Made by a program: the position numbers and the translations under genes
DNA from: Sipunculus nudus
Lineage: Eukaryota; Annelida; Sipuncula; Golfingiida; Sipunculidae
Length of the DNA: 64,000 nucleotides
Assembly (NCBI GenBank): GCA_026874595.1
Contig: CM049316.1
Coordinates: forward strand, 59,529,676-59,593,675
Direction: 5' to 3'
In this document: positions 35,267 through 46,834 of the stretch, one piece after another
How positions within the stretch are numbered: the first letter of the stretch is position 1
Layout: every line of letters begins with the position of its first letter
The notes under the pieces: model-generated
Told to the model about the DNA's origin: nothing
What the model saw: only the letters and a program-made list of their open reading frames with translations
The model's database searches: none

Positions 35267-36696
35267 AATTTGAGTATCTTTTTGTACGTGTGTTACGCGG
35301 ATTGCTGAATTTTAAAGCGGAAACTAAACAAATCTTTAGAGTTAGGGTTAAGGGGTTAATTATTCAAGGGTGTACCTATTTTGGAAAACAACCTATCCCT
35401 TTGGCTTATACGTCTTCTGTGAAACCTCACAGATAAGGTTTGGATAAGGGTTCAGCGATTTCAGGGAGGTCATTTATATTACTCCTTTACCGAGTTTAAG
35501 ATGTGACATACATAAACAGAAAGACCACAGACATGCATTGTGGTATAGACAGGTACTTATCTCTATGATATTAGACGATGCCACCAAAGCGTTGTGACAC
35601 AACTCAGAAATGCTTGTTGTTTGGTCTTTAAGTTTTGGAAAAGATGCCTGAGGACTTCTACAATATTTGAAAAGTTTCTAGAACTATCTATTGCAGCGCC
35701 ATATATCAGAAAGTACGCCAGTGTATATCAAGGAGGTGGACTCGTCCCATGGAAAAATCATCCCCAGACGATCTTGGACTAAGTCCCATCGTATAAAAGA
35801 CCGGTCGAAAATAAGTAGATTATAGTATAAAGAATAAATATTATACCCATATCTTTAAAATATTTGATGCACAGGGAACCGACAAATTTAGTTTCACTGA
35901 ACTGTGGCCAACGAGAAACGTAACAAAAATCCTTGGCGTTTTATGAATTATGTTAACGGAGTAACAGCTAAACAAATCAACAAACTCTTTGAAACAAAAA
36001 CTCCCAGAACTAATAAATAAGTATGAAAAATTGATTGTCACATTTATTAAAATTCAATTTTCATATAAATGGGAGGAATGAATTAAACACACATCAGAAA
36101 CACTCCGTCAGGTGTAATGGATATATCATACGTCGGTTACCCCCCTCTGCCACTTCCCCTTTTATATACATGGTACATTGTGATATCGTGTTATATGCAC
36201 CTGATGCACTGATTCACCCCTGCACATAAAGTTTAAATTTACATTATTGACTCGTTATGGCAGTACACGACTGAAATGGACCAATGCAAATGAAATAACC
36301 CATTTAAATGTATCTGCCAAATTTATATAATAATAATACTAATAATAATATTTTATTTTGTAAAGCGTTAAATCCACAGTATTTTCCTCTAAAACGCTAT
36401 TACAAGCAAGCAATTGTATTAAATGACTATGAGAAAAAATATGCATTAATAAAAATTAAGACAAACATTTAGATGTTACTTAGGCTAAATTAAACAGGCA
36501 CATAATCCAGTAATATACATTAACTATGGTACTAAACCAATAAAATATATTATACCCATAAAAATTAGTTAAAATAACGGTACGGGATTGAAAATCTGCA
36601 CATATGCAAAATCACAGCTTATATTACCTAAGTACTTGAATTTGCATTTAATTGATTGACGAACATTTCCCGCCATTTCCTTGTGAATTATTACAT

Positions 36697-36749
<53 letters not shown>

Positions 36750-37380
36750 AACGTATGCTGCACACTCGGATTAAACGCACTTATTTTCAGACACTCCTAA
36801 ATGCAACGATGAATATTCATAACGAAATCAAACTCCACTCCTATTTTTAGTGTAACCTTACATCACACTTTCGCATTACATTCCCAAATTTTTTTTCAAT
36901 GGAAATCCTTCACAAGAAAAATACTGATCACGCCACATTGCCAACAACAGCTAAATAGTATTACGTTTTATAGATATATAACAATATGTAGAATAAAATG
37001 TTGAATGCGTTAATCTTATGCAAGAGCATGTACATGTACACTCTGCCGATCTTTATAACAGTCTTGTTATAACATAGGTTTACTGTATCTTATTATCCTC
37101 CGCCTGGTGGGTATGCGATAATTCCCGTTCGTGAGTTTGTCTGTTTTGTGTGAATGTGTTTGTTCACATTATAACTCATAACCTGTAATCATGAACAGAA
37201 TCTCATGAAATTTTCAGGGCGCTTCGGGAAAGCGTTCTGGAAGAATCGATCAGATAATGGTGTTGATCCAGCATCTGAGACGGATTCTGGAGCGTAATCA
37301 AGGAATACACACTAATATATGGTCATTTATGGCACGTATGGACCTAGGAATATGGGCAAAATAATAAGTGAATGGACAGA
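35267..37380. repeat. Direct repeat R1, paired with 51267-53170
   Basis: Begins TTTTTGTACGTGTGTTACGC and is colinear for about 2.1 kb with 51.27-53.17 kb (shared GATGCCTGAGGACTTCTACA, ATTGATTGTCACATTTATTA, CACACTCGGATTAAACGCAC). No convincing coding sequence. Internal differences include the (TA)n at 36700-36747, which is shorter and interrupted in the other copy. Confidence 0.85.
36700..36747. repeat. (TA)n microsatellite
   Basis: About 24 TA dinucleotides. Confidence 0.95.
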
Positions 37381-37515
37381 AGCTCTAGCCTCATGGGCTG
37401 CGCATTGCGGCTCGGCCACCTGTTCTGGTTACGGTCGAGCGTCCAGCATATCGTAGTGACGGTGTCCAGTGTTTTTGCAGAGCGTTTTTTAAACTTGTGC
37501 TCCCATGGCGGAGGC
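37095..37515. mobile_element. Small dispersed element with CCTCCGCC / GGCGGAGG ends
   Basis: The left end TCCTCCGCCTGGTGGG and right end CCCATGGCGGAGG are roughly inverted. The interior has the phrase TGTTCACATTATAACTCATAA…GAACAGAATCTCATGAAATTTTCAGGG in part, a type of dispersed repeat. A partial copy lies at 52.94-53.16 kb as the end of repeat R2. It sits just 3' of ECI gene A. Confidence 0.45.
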
Positions 37516-37545
37516 AAATATCCATTGGGATGTAGATTTCTAGTG

Positions 37546-37834
37546 TTATAATCTGGATTTGTCTTCCAGATCTTTCATTTTTTCTTGTACAGAAATCATA
37601 TCCTGCTGATAAGCTCGGACAACGCTGTCATAAAAGCCCAGCTTTATGTTTCTCAGGCTGTCTCGCTTTATCCCTGAGCTGGGCTGGCAGCCTTTAGCAA
37701 GGTTTACTGCCGCCGACAGCAGCGCCTCCTGGCTGTAGACAGCTTTGATTATTCCAGCGTTCTTTGCCTCTTGTCCGGTAAAGCGAGAGCCGAGAACAAC
37801 CATATCAGTCAGGGTCGACTTCGGTACTTTACAT
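37546..37834 (-). CDS. ECI gene A exon 4 (C-terminus, PTS1 SRL)
   Basis: Acceptor AAATATTTTCAG before 37834, phase 2 entry completing Arg. It encodes CKVPKSTLTDMVVLGSRFTG and on to MKDLEDKSRL, then stop. The Ser-Arg-Leu end is a strong PTS1 signal (established), implying peroxisomal matrix import of the ancestral protein. Intact. Confidence 0.85.
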
Positions 37835-38924
37835 CTGAAAATATTTCAAATTAAAATTCCTGTTTGAAAACATAACTAAGACGAATAACTAAGACGAAAC
37901 AAAGAACATGCAGGATGAATGTACACAGATACATTCATCGTGGCCCATCACCAGGGGAGCGTGTATTATTGCGCAGTGTCAAGCGTTCAAACATGGCTCA
38001 CACTGCGCAGAATCGCACTTCTAGGAGTAAGCTGAATGCACAGGGGCTTCTATAAACACCAGCTATGTAGGTATAAATGTAGTGAAAAGTGTTATGTTAT
38101 CTGTTCAGATATGTTGGATAAGAATTGTTGCAAGGCAAATTACATGAACATGGACGTTTTTGTGGTAAGAACTTGGAGTGAGTAGGCTACGGAGCCCGGG
38201 AGACGACATGGTGAAAAATATTTATTAATTCGTGCGCACGAATTACTAATCCGTGCGCACGAAATACTAGGTGTGAAAAATATATTTCCAAGGTGGGAAA
38301 AATATTTATTAATTCATGCGCACGAATTATTAATCCGTGCGCACGAATTACTAATCCGTGCGCACGAATTAGTGACCAATGAGAACAGCTCTCTTATGTT
38401 GCTGGCTCAATGCTCATTGGCTACTAATTCGTGCGCACGAGTTATTAATTTCGTGCGCACGAATTACTAGCCAATGAGAAGCAAGCACACATCGACTCTG
38501 TCTAGGCAGAGGTTGGCAGTTTCAACGGGCACACACGGTTGTCAAAATGGAGCCCAGCCTCTTCCGACAATTTCATGACTTCCTACCTTGGAAGTTGCCG
38601 TGCATGGTGGAAAATTTCTAAGGCTTTCTCTTGTAAAACCAAACAACAACGAACCTTATAATCGTTGGGCATAATGGGCACATTATTATAGATAAAGCCG
38701 GCTGAAATTTTTAACAGTTATTTTGCTTCACAAAGTAACTACAGTTACAGTTCTCAACCGCCATTGACGATGATGCTAAATTGCAAATAACGAATAAACT
38801 AGGTGAAATGAACTTCACAGAACTTCTCATGTCATATTTGGAATTCGCTTTCCTGACAGGAACACATAAACATGATATGTTTGAAAGCAAATAAGCTTTT
38901 GGAAATTTTGAAAAAAATTATAAA

Positions 38925-39600
38925 TTCCATTTCTCTATGAAAGTTTTAGATCGTATGTACGAATCATTAATACGTTTAGTACTGGAGTGTGGTGCTTTAA
39001 TATTTAACAATTGTGCTGTCAGACAGTCATACCAGCTGGAGAGTATACAACGGAAAGCATGTTTAACATGTACTGGAGCGCTCTCGACTTCCAGCACTGG
39101 AGCTATGGTAAACGAGCTATAAGGGTCAAGTATAAAAATAAGAAGAGAGCTGGCTATACAATCCACATTTTATTAAATGATTAACGGACTAGCTCCAGAT
39201 TATCTGCTAATATATTAACTCAAGCTCTGTCTCATGCTCAGCCCTATACAGTCCGCGCAAATCGCATTTGCTTAAGATGCCGAGGTTCACACGGAAAGAC
39301 TGTCGCTTTTCTTTCCTTACAATTTTCTTTTCTTTCCTTTAAATAGCCTGCAAACTTTTGAACAGTTTCCTATAATTCAGTCTATTTCAATCGATTCCTT
39401 TAAGGAAAATGTTCGTGACTATTTAAACCCTGCCTCTCCAGAAATATGCAGTTATTATTGCGACAAACATCGTCAACATGAAATTAACCATACTCGGTTA
39501 CGACTAGGTGCCAGTTACTTAAATCAATACCTATTTTCAATTGGAAGGACTGATGGTTATAATCTAATCGATATGCTCGATATGGACTGAGACGTTTATT
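38925..39600 (+). mobile_element. LINE (CR1/Jockey-like) ORF2 C-terminal remnant
   Basis: The + frame at 38937 reads YESLIRLVLECGALIFNNC, then QLESIQRKACLTCTGAL, equivalent to the LI.P.LEYG..VW…LE.VQR.A….TGA blocks of non-LTR reverse transcriptases. After a frameshift MINGLAPDYLL and, further on, HTRLRLGASYLNQYLFS follow. It is multiply disrupted and lacks the catalytic domain. Confidence 0.75.
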
Positions 39601-39690
39601 TTTATTGTATTACGCCTAACAGTAATAATATATGTATAAATATCAGTGTATGTGGAATGTCAATCTGTATTAACGTATTTTATGTATCTA

Positions 39691-39712
39691 TATATATATA
39701 TATATATATATC
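39691..39712. repeat. Short (TA)n
   Basis: About 11 TA dinucleotides within the foldback element. Confidence 0.9.
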
Positions 39713-40477
39713 TTATCGTGTGTGAATATATGTGATCTTTTCTAATCTGATCATTTATATATACATTATATATATGTTAATTTTTCACTTTCTTTTAATT
39801 CATATGCAGGAGAGCAGTTGCATTAGCCTTATCGGCTACTTTGTTATCCTATTGAAATAAATATTTTTCCCTTTGGAAATATATTTTTCACACCTAGTAA
39901 TTCGTGCCCACGGATTAGTAATTCGTACGCACGGATTAGTAATACGTGCGCACGAATTAATAAATATTTTTTCCACCTTGGAAATTTATTTTTTCACACC
40001 GAGTAATTCGTGCGCACGAATTAGTAATTCTTGCGCACGAATTAGTAATTCGTGGCCACGAATTAGTAATTCGTGCTCACTTATTAGTAATTCGTGCGCA
40101 CGAATTAATAAATATTGTTTCCACCTTGGAAATTTATTTTTTCACACCGAGTAATTCGTGCGCACGAATTAGTAATTCGTGCGCACGGATTAGTAATTCG
40201 TGCGCACGAATTAATAAAAATTTTTCACGATGTCGTCTCCCGGGCTCCGTAGTAGGCCTACATGGAATTAGTAATATTTTTTGATGAGGTGAGGAAGTAC
40301 CGGAAGTAACGTCATAAGATACGTGAAATCTGAACACATGGTTTGACAGCTGTCTGTTAATTAAAATAAAATTCATGTTATAACTGTGCTAGTCACAAAT
40401 GCAATAACTATACACTTACTCGAAACATATTAAATTTTAGCTCTTGATAAAACATTTCAATTATTCGAGACTTATAC

Positions 40478-40613
40478 CTCATTATTTCAGCAGCCATTCC
40501 CGTAATAGTCATATCAAGGTGAACCTCGTTAAGGGAGAGCCATCCCCGGTCCTGTGTCATCAGCCGATGGTCATGTTACATTACGAGTATTACACCACCC
40601 CCATACACGTGAC
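40478..40613 (-). pseudogene. ECI gene A exon 3 with in-frame TAA
   Basis: Acceptor TTTTTCTTGCAG, donor ATGAG|GTATAAG. The frame runs GHVYGGGVILVM, then TAA, then HDHRLMTQDRGWLSLNEV. Length (136 nt) and phases equal those of the intact exon at 53597-53732, so a single substitution (TCA to TAA) explains the stop. Confidence 0.85.
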
Positions 40614-40733
40614 CTGCAAGAAAAATATTTTACTGAATCAGCGTTAGCTACTTTATCATTCCCCACCTCTTCTGCTATTTAAGTATCGCACATTTATCCT
40701 TGGGTATGTCATGCATGCACTATAAGAATCTTT

Positions 40734-40860
40734 TTATTAATAGCGTAAGGCGATTTTTTTTTAATTTTCCGTATATCCTCTGATACCGCCGTACGGATTA
40801 TCGTGATTTTTGACATACATATGCTCAGTGTTTGTCCGAAGAGATTCCACCCACTTTTAT
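40734..40860 (-). repeat. ~120-bp direct repeat with coding-like frame, copy 1
   Basis: Matches 42508-42635. One minus-strand frame reads SLRTNTEHMYVKNHDNPYGG, parallel at the protein level to the other copy, but it ends in an A-run and has no start or splice site I can define. Family not recognised. Confidence 0.5.
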
Positions 40861-41189
40861 TGGCAATATTTGTGTTTTACTTGCATAATAAATAGGTTTA
40901 ATATTTGTTCCCCCGAGGGCGCCCCTATTCATTGTGCGTTCGGGCCTGGTTACACAACGGCCATATATATAGTGTGTGATGCCGGGACAAAGCTCTCTCT
41001 GGGGGCTCTATGTGGGGTATTCATACATTTTGCGTTCGCTGGCCTGAAATTATCCGCATTGATAATCTCTTCTCAAAAGGAAACCTGCTTGGAGGTCTAA
41101 TGTGCCCAAGGAGATCTCGCGCGAGAAGAATGCTCAAAAGGGGGGACTTTAAAAAAATCAAAATTACCCGAACGGGAGCGAATGCAGGG

Positions 41190-42091
41190 CAGTGTGTAAA
41201 ACCCGGACCCCACGGACTCCGGACCCAAAAAAAACAATGTCCTCATTTTCTGATAAAAGAACAGAGCAACGTCCCTTAATGTTGCAGCTTTGTGAATGAT
41301 CGTTTCACTGAAAGAATTAACTTTACAAATATATTTCGATGAAGACGGACCTCATTTACTTAACGTTGATGACTGTTCCATTTTGACGGACCCCAGTAAC
41401 CACCTCCATATTTTTATTTATGACTCAAATAGGAGAAAAATAGCATTTTGGTCACACATTTAATATAATTATTTGTTATTTTAAATGAAAATATAATAGT
41501 GCGGGCACACTGCGGGAGAATTATTTGAAGTGCACCACCTGTCGTTGCGGACCTGAGACTGATATATCTCTGAGCTCTTCCACACAACAACAGGTATCGT
41601 GTTCCATTCATAACAACCATGCAAGAAATTGTTGATTACTTGCAATACAAGCAACTCGAGGTTCCAAATAATGATTTTGTATTTTTTTTAATTATTATAC
41701 TTTTTAAAATGATACACAAATGAAATAAATAGAATCTAAATAAAATATTGAATAAAAACCGAGACAAAAATGTAAAACACCATACTATATCATATTGGTG
41801 TTATGGCTAACCGTGAGGTGAAAATATATACCAAAGAAATGGCCAAACAACGAGTAAAAGGGGTCCGTGAGATCCATGAGGTCCGTGCGCCAGGGTCCTT
41901 AGGTGTTAATAAGCAAACTTTGTTGCAAAACATACTATTTTTTATGTTTTTAACCAAACATAATATAAAATATGTCTTTAAATACGTTCTGCTAAAATAC
42001 TTGGAAAAATTATCATAAGAGTTTTAAGAATTACAAATTTTTCTTGTGGTCCGGGATCCGGGGTCCAGGGGGGTCTGGGTTTTACACACTG
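41190..42091. mobile_element. 902-bp TIR element, non-coding
   Basis: The left end CAGTGTGTAAAACCCGGACC and the inverted right end CAGTGTGTAAAACCCAGACC are nearly identical, with GC-rich sub-terminal GGACCC repeats on both sides. No transposase frame is present. The CAGTG start recalls hAT elements, but the 8-bp flanks do not match, so the class is open. It lies in the 2.1-kb segment that is absent from block B. Confidence 0.65.
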
Positions 42092-42507
42092 CCTGAACAC
42101 AGTGACTGTCTCATTGGAAAACATTGGCTCAGCTTTCAAACAGGAAACGTCTTTGAAAGTGCGTGATATTTAAAAAAATATACATCCCATAATATAATGC
42201 TACCACGAACCTTTGCGCAGCGGGATTGCCCGACCATATGAGTGCTAGGTTTTTGTTCGTGATAACGGGAATGCATGCATTTATCGAGAACACATCTCAG
42301 CGCTACTGTACTACCATGTAGGATAACAGGTTCCTTTACTGGCGGATTGATGGGCTCACGGGGCAACTTTAAACAGCGATGATCAGCTTAATATATTATC
42401 ATATAAAATGATTTTATTTATCATATTAACGTCTTCGAAACGTTCTCAGGCCAATCTCTTGGCTTAATTAGATTTTTACGCATACCAACATGCATATAAT
42501 GGATCTA

Positions 42508-42700
42508 TAAATTAATAGCGTAACAGGATTTGTGTGATTTTCCGTATCTCCTCTGACAACACCGTACGGATTGCCGTGATTTTCGACATAAATACACTCC
42601 GGATTTGGCCGAAGACATTCCACCATTCGTACAGGAACATATTCGCCCAAGTCATCCAGACTCCGACACATGGTCAGCTCAAAGACAGGACACACCAACT
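42508..42700 (-). other. Unrecognised coding-like segment, copy 2 of ~120-bp repeat
   Basis: The minus frame reads CRSLDDLGEYVPVRMVECLR then PNPECIYVENHGNPYGVVRG. Two closely spaced cysteines and conservation of the frame with 40734-40860 suggest a former exon of a secreted or retrotransposon-derived protein. I cannot name the family; a faint resemblance to cystine-knot cytokines is not enough to call. A possible acceptor precedes the first Cys. Confidence 0.35.
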
Positions 42701-43504
42701 GTCGGATTCAAAGATATCTTTTGACGGTAACATTGTACAACCATGACATTCAACTATGAAAGACTATTTGACATCAGAACTGCTTTCCCCAAACCGTGTG
42801 TAGCACGGGTAATTGCTAGTTAACCATGTATTATCCTTTTTGGCGTATTTCATGTCGTTTCTGATAGATGGCTCTTCGATAGCTCCTTGGCGAAAAATGT
42901 CGAATTGCTCGACTTATAGACAATATTAAAAAGACCTCCACCTAGAAAGTCCAAAAAAACGGGCAATTCAGAGGTGTGGCTGCTGAGGAGTTACGCGATA
43001 ATGGTCGAGTGGCACCACCGTCAATAAGATTTCGTGCTTGCAAGTATTAATCAAATAACCATAAGCAGAGTTTCCTTTAAAAATTAACGCTATTCCTTGA
43101 AAAATTTATCAAATTTCGTTCATACCTTTTTGAATTATTTTGCCAACAAACTAACCAACTAACTAATGGCGACGAAAATATGAAGGAGTTATCATCAGCG
43201 ACCCTATTCGGTCATTTACATTTCAATTGACATGGGCATGTCCGCTGTGCTGGGATAGGCTTCTCGAGCATGTTTACAAGGAGTAGGTTAAACAGATGTG
43301 TCCTGATCAAGTGCCGATAACACTCGATGTTTCTCGATTTATGATGGCATCGGGAAACATCGGGACATCGGTTTTCGTTGTGACAACGCTACAGACTGCG
43401 GACACTATTGGCCAGAAGTGAACCCTGTTTGTGGGAGACCATATGTAACCCGCAAACAGAAAAATTAAAAGAGGAAATACTTTACAAGCAAACAAACAAC
43501 TCAC

Positions 43505-43683
43505 CATTAATAGCCGCAATGGTGGGTACTGGGAAGGTCATTACCCTCATTTGAAGTTTTAAGAATAATTCGTTGTATTGAAGAGCTGTCATGGAATCAA
43601 CAGATTCCCGCCATTTAACATCCATACCGTTGGAGTAAAACTTCCCAAGTCCTGTTGTCACCAGAGCCTTCACGGAGGGGTCT
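43505..43683 (-). CDS. ECI gene A exon 2
   Basis: Acceptor TTGTGCATTCAG, donor AATG|GTGAGT. It encodes DPSVKALVTTGLGKFYSNGM and on to FPVPTIAAING, the region with the oxyanion-forming loop of crotonases. Intact; phases 2 in and 1 out. Confidence 0.85.
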
Positions 43684-44569
43684 CTGAATGCACAAGATAA
43701 CATACTGAATAAGGTAATTCTTTTATAAGTTCAGTGCAACCTCTTCTAGGGACAACTCCTTAAAATGGGCACCTCTGTTTATTGGGCAGGTTTTATCATT
43801 CACGTTATTCTCCTGATTATTTCAGTTCTTGTCATAACCTCCACAGAGTTTTATTCTCAATATATAAAGTGGACACTTTTTCCCAGTCCCCCGGTTGTCC
43901 ATATTACAGAGGTGTCACTGTACTTAAGAATATAGGAGTATTCATTATTAACTACAACGACACAATCTTTCTCAACGCTATTTATATTTTTTATTATTTT
44001 TTTTCATGTATACTTTGTGTCATGGATTATGCTACCTTGGTTCCATTTCTCTGCGGACTCATCGCACATTTACTGCGTTCAGAACAGTTCATGATTAATA
44101 GCATTTGTATTTTAATTCGTCCTAGTTCATAGGAGGGATGACCACTATTATTCTTATCTTATATATCTTGGAGTAAGGTGAATTAAGTGAATGAATACGA
44201 ATTCAGTTTAATAACTTTCAAGATGGTTTATTTACGGCAAAATTTCAAATTTTACCCATCGCGTGTTTAGATATATGCAAATGTTATGTCTGGAGAACCG
44301 CAGCTACAAACATAAATTTAAACAGGAATATTGATCATACGACTGGTATGTAATTTAAGCTTCTTTTATGCGACAAGAGAGTATTTACATTTTTTTCAGA
44401 ATACATCATGATAAGAAAAACCTTAACATATAAACATTCATGAAAATGTGTAATTATTTATACAAGTGACCCATCGACCATGACAATTAGCTGACTTTGA
44501 CATACAGGTGATGCATGAATTAATTATTGATGTTATGATCTTCGGAACCTTAAACAATGGGACTTTCAA

Positions 44570-45010
44570 GGTGCTCAAATCATGTTTTTTTCTATAGCTC
44601 GCAGAATATATTAGTCACAATGACCTCATTTCATGCTTTCAAGGATATTAACCCAGGGCCTCCCTGAATATAACATTTGAGTGTTCAAATCCTTTTTTTT
44701 TTCCTATTGCTCGCAGAATATAATACACGGTCACCTAATTTCATGTTTCCAACGACATTTACTAAGGACCTCCCTGAATGTCAAGTTAAACGATTCTAGG
44801 TACAACGGATGCAATTTGTGTCCATCTGACTCTCATGGTGGTGAAAAATCATTTTATCGGCCAGTGTCTAGCAGAATATGGATCATCATGACCTAATTTC
44901 AGGCTTCCTGGAAGATTTGCGTAGGACCTCCCTGGATGTGCAGGTAGAAGTTTCTGGGTTTAAAGATACAATTTGTACCCTGTCGCACTGTCTGCATGGG
45001 TGCTCAAAAT
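44570..45010. repeat. Three diverged tandem units (~130-160 bp)
   Basis: Three successive copies start at the word GCAGAATAT (44598, 44713, 44871). Each continues with a variant of GACCTCATTTCATG and then GACCTCCCTGAATGT. Block B has about two copies at 56.05-56.25 kb. Non-coding. Confidence 0.65.
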
Positions 45011-45563
45011 CACAATCCTATTTCTTAATGATATTTGGATTGTTAACATTGCTATAGATAAGATTCTTTAGTGTTCTTTTTTGTGTGCAAATCAATCTTA
45101 GAATGGAAAGCTTTATCCGATAGAAGAGACTTCTGACGCTACCTATAATTATTTTTTTTAATTTTTAATTGCAAGGCGGGTAACAAAATAATTATTTCCT
45201 GACAATTCTCTAAATTAGTGGGGAGCCTTTAAAATTGATTTATTGCCAAGGAATTGAAATAGTATATGGTACAACTGATACCACGGATTTCTAATTATTC
45301 ATGCGTCGGAAGACTATACGAGTCCCTTATTCACTATATATAATTTCCTTTGTATCCCATTTTAGCCTCTGACGCCACTTTACACTAAGAAAATATCGAC
45401 CGAAGTTTAATTCATGGCCCATTTAATTAACAGCCGGTATGATTTAATAATCATGCAAACTGCAGTGACGCAGCATGAATTACAGTTGGGCGGCAAAAAC
45501 AACTAACAATTGTTTGTTGTAAATATCTGATGTCCATTAGAGTTTTTATTGAATGAACGTAAC

Positions 45564-45706
45564 CTTTCTGCCTGGTCCGGTGCGTCCATTATCTGTGATA
45601 TACTTTCTATGTTCAGTAGGTCTTCTCCTCTATCCATGGTCAGCACGGCCACCCCGTCCGTTATCTCCATGGTGACACAACCTGCCTTACCGCACTGGAC
45701 CGCCAT
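45564..45706 (-). CDS. ECI gene A exon 1
   Basis: Starts at ATG 45706 (MAVQCGKAGCVTMEITDG) and ends GCAGAAAG|GTTACG in phase 2. Joining to exon 2 gives QAERDPSVKALV, which reads smoothly through the family alignment. The frame continues into the intron for some 20 codons; those are not coding. Confidence 0.8.
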
Positions 45707-46442
45707 TTCTACTATCCGTCTCCGTTACAGGTAACCTGGTAAATGAACGCTATGTGTATTATGTACTGTGATTGTGACATGCGTGTGAATAATTTACCGG
45801 GGTTTATTAGAGCCAGCTATTCACCTACCTTAATTATATATAGCAAATGTGATTTCTGTCTTACTGTGCGTTTATATTGAAGAGCTGCTGTAACTATTTT
45901 CTGCAAGGAAAGGTTCTTACAATGCATCCCTGCTAGATATATGACCTTGTTTATCTAAAACTTGTTAGTAAACACGGAGCATGCCCAATGGTGCAAAAAA
46001 AAAAATAAAATAAATAAACATGTAATTGAAACTGTCGGTTGCATATGTGAGGAATCCGAAAGTCCATTATAGATGCAAAACAACATTTTCACACCTTTGG
46101 TTCGTCTGATCCAGAAGTTTATAACTCCTTGGTCTGACTTGCTCCAGATGTCCTTGTTGAATGTGTCATGGTTATTTTGGAGGGTCCCACATGTTATAAA
46201 CGCATGGATATAAACAAAATGAACAGTATTTTCAACCTGGAATCAACGTTTTCTGCCCTTTTTTATGAACTGTTCAATTGATTATTTTTACTTAATAATC
46301 GTCAGACTTTGGAAAAGGCCCATTGAAACGAGAGTCGCAGGGAGAAACGTTTAAAATGTATGTGTACTTTCTCGGCGAATAATCATCTTGAAATAATTAA
46401 ACAACACAATGACTGAAAGAATGACATTTATGAATAGGTTTA

Positions 46443-46501
<59 letters not shown>

Positions 46502-46834
46502 GTGTGTGAGAACTAATTTTCATATGTGACAGGTTAATATAGTGATTATATATCAACAATCTAATAAGCAATATCAATTTATATATATATATATATATAT
46601 ATATTTCGTGTAATTAAATTAGTCAATTTAATATATTTTAATAGGAAATATTTTAAAAGAAACCTTACTAGACCTATAAAATAAAGGTCTATTTTAGTTA
46701 TTAATGATGTCGACAGATGACGACACATTGACAACTCCAGCAAGCACCACGCTCGTTTGATGAGGCTTACCACATGACTCGGTACGGTATAAATATCTAG
46801 TCATGTGTCATATACCAGCAGTAAGGCAACAATC
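45707..46834. promoter_or_regulatory. Candidate divergent promoter between two ECI-like first exons
   Basis: ATG of gene A exon 1 (minus, 45706) and ATG of a second ECI-like first exon (plus, 46835) face outward from this 1.1-kb interval. On the plus side TATAAATA (46788-46795) lies 40 nt before the ATG, with CAGTAAGGCAACAATC between. The interval includes (TA)n at 46444-46497 and 46579-46603. The homologous interval in block B (56722-58256) has TGTAAATA instead. A segment near 46.09-46.23 kb (CCTTGTTGAATGTGTCATGG) recurs at 57.15 and 63.26 kb. Confidence 0.5.
46444..46497. repeat. (TA)n microsatellite
   Basis: About 27 TA dinucleotides; the block B equivalent is at 57430-57497. A second shorter tract lies at 46579-46603. 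Confidence 0.95.

Larger units (their letters stand above)
38189..40250. mobile_element. 2.06-kb foldback element built of CGTGCGCACG palindromes, with LINE remnant inside
   Basis: The ends ACGGAGCCCGGGAGACGACA (left) and its inverted copy at the right are followed inward by GTGAAAAATA and then arrays of the palindrome TAATTCGTGCGCACGAATTA and near variants (ATCCGTGCGCACG and so on). Five to nine palindromes lie in each arm (38.23-38.47 and 39.89-40.22 kb). AGTAGGC flanks both sides (38181-38187 and 40251-40257), a likely 7-8 bp target duplication. The interior holds a LINE ORF2 remnant on + at ~38.93-39.6 kb. It lies in intron 3 of ECI gene A, and gene B has no equivalent. Confidence 0.8.
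37546..45706 (-). pseudogene. ECI-like gene A: peroxisomal enoyl-CoA hydratase/isomerase family, four exons, stop in exon 3
   Basis: Four exons join with matching phases: 45706-45564 (phase 2 end), 43683-43505 (phase 1 end), 40613-40478 (phase 2 end), 37834-37546. They give 747 nt, 248 codons, the usual size of crotonase-fold enoyl-CoA isomerases of the peroxisomal plant/invertebrate type. Recognisable blocks are MEITDGVAVLTMDRG (start), ALVTTGLGKFYSNGMDV (CoA/oxyanion loop), TFPVPTIAAING, GHV.GGGVIL, DRGWLSLNEVHLDM (candidate catalytic Glu137) and FTGQEAKNAGIIKAVY. The C-terminus is SRL, a PTS1 peroxisomal signal. The lesion is TAA at 40578-40576, codon 120, where the paralogous exon has TCA (Ser). 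Otherwise splice sites and frame are intact, so this is a recent pseudogene, a null allele or an assembly error. Confidence 0.8.

Noticed and set aside
36569..36850. Ile-Tyr repeat proteins (also at 4941 and 58660)
   Set aside because: Translations of (TA)n.
38189..40250. LINE as the driver of the 2.06-kb element
   Set aside because: The LINE piece is an internal, frameshifted C-terminal fragment; the inverted palindromic arms and flanking AGTAGGC define the element.
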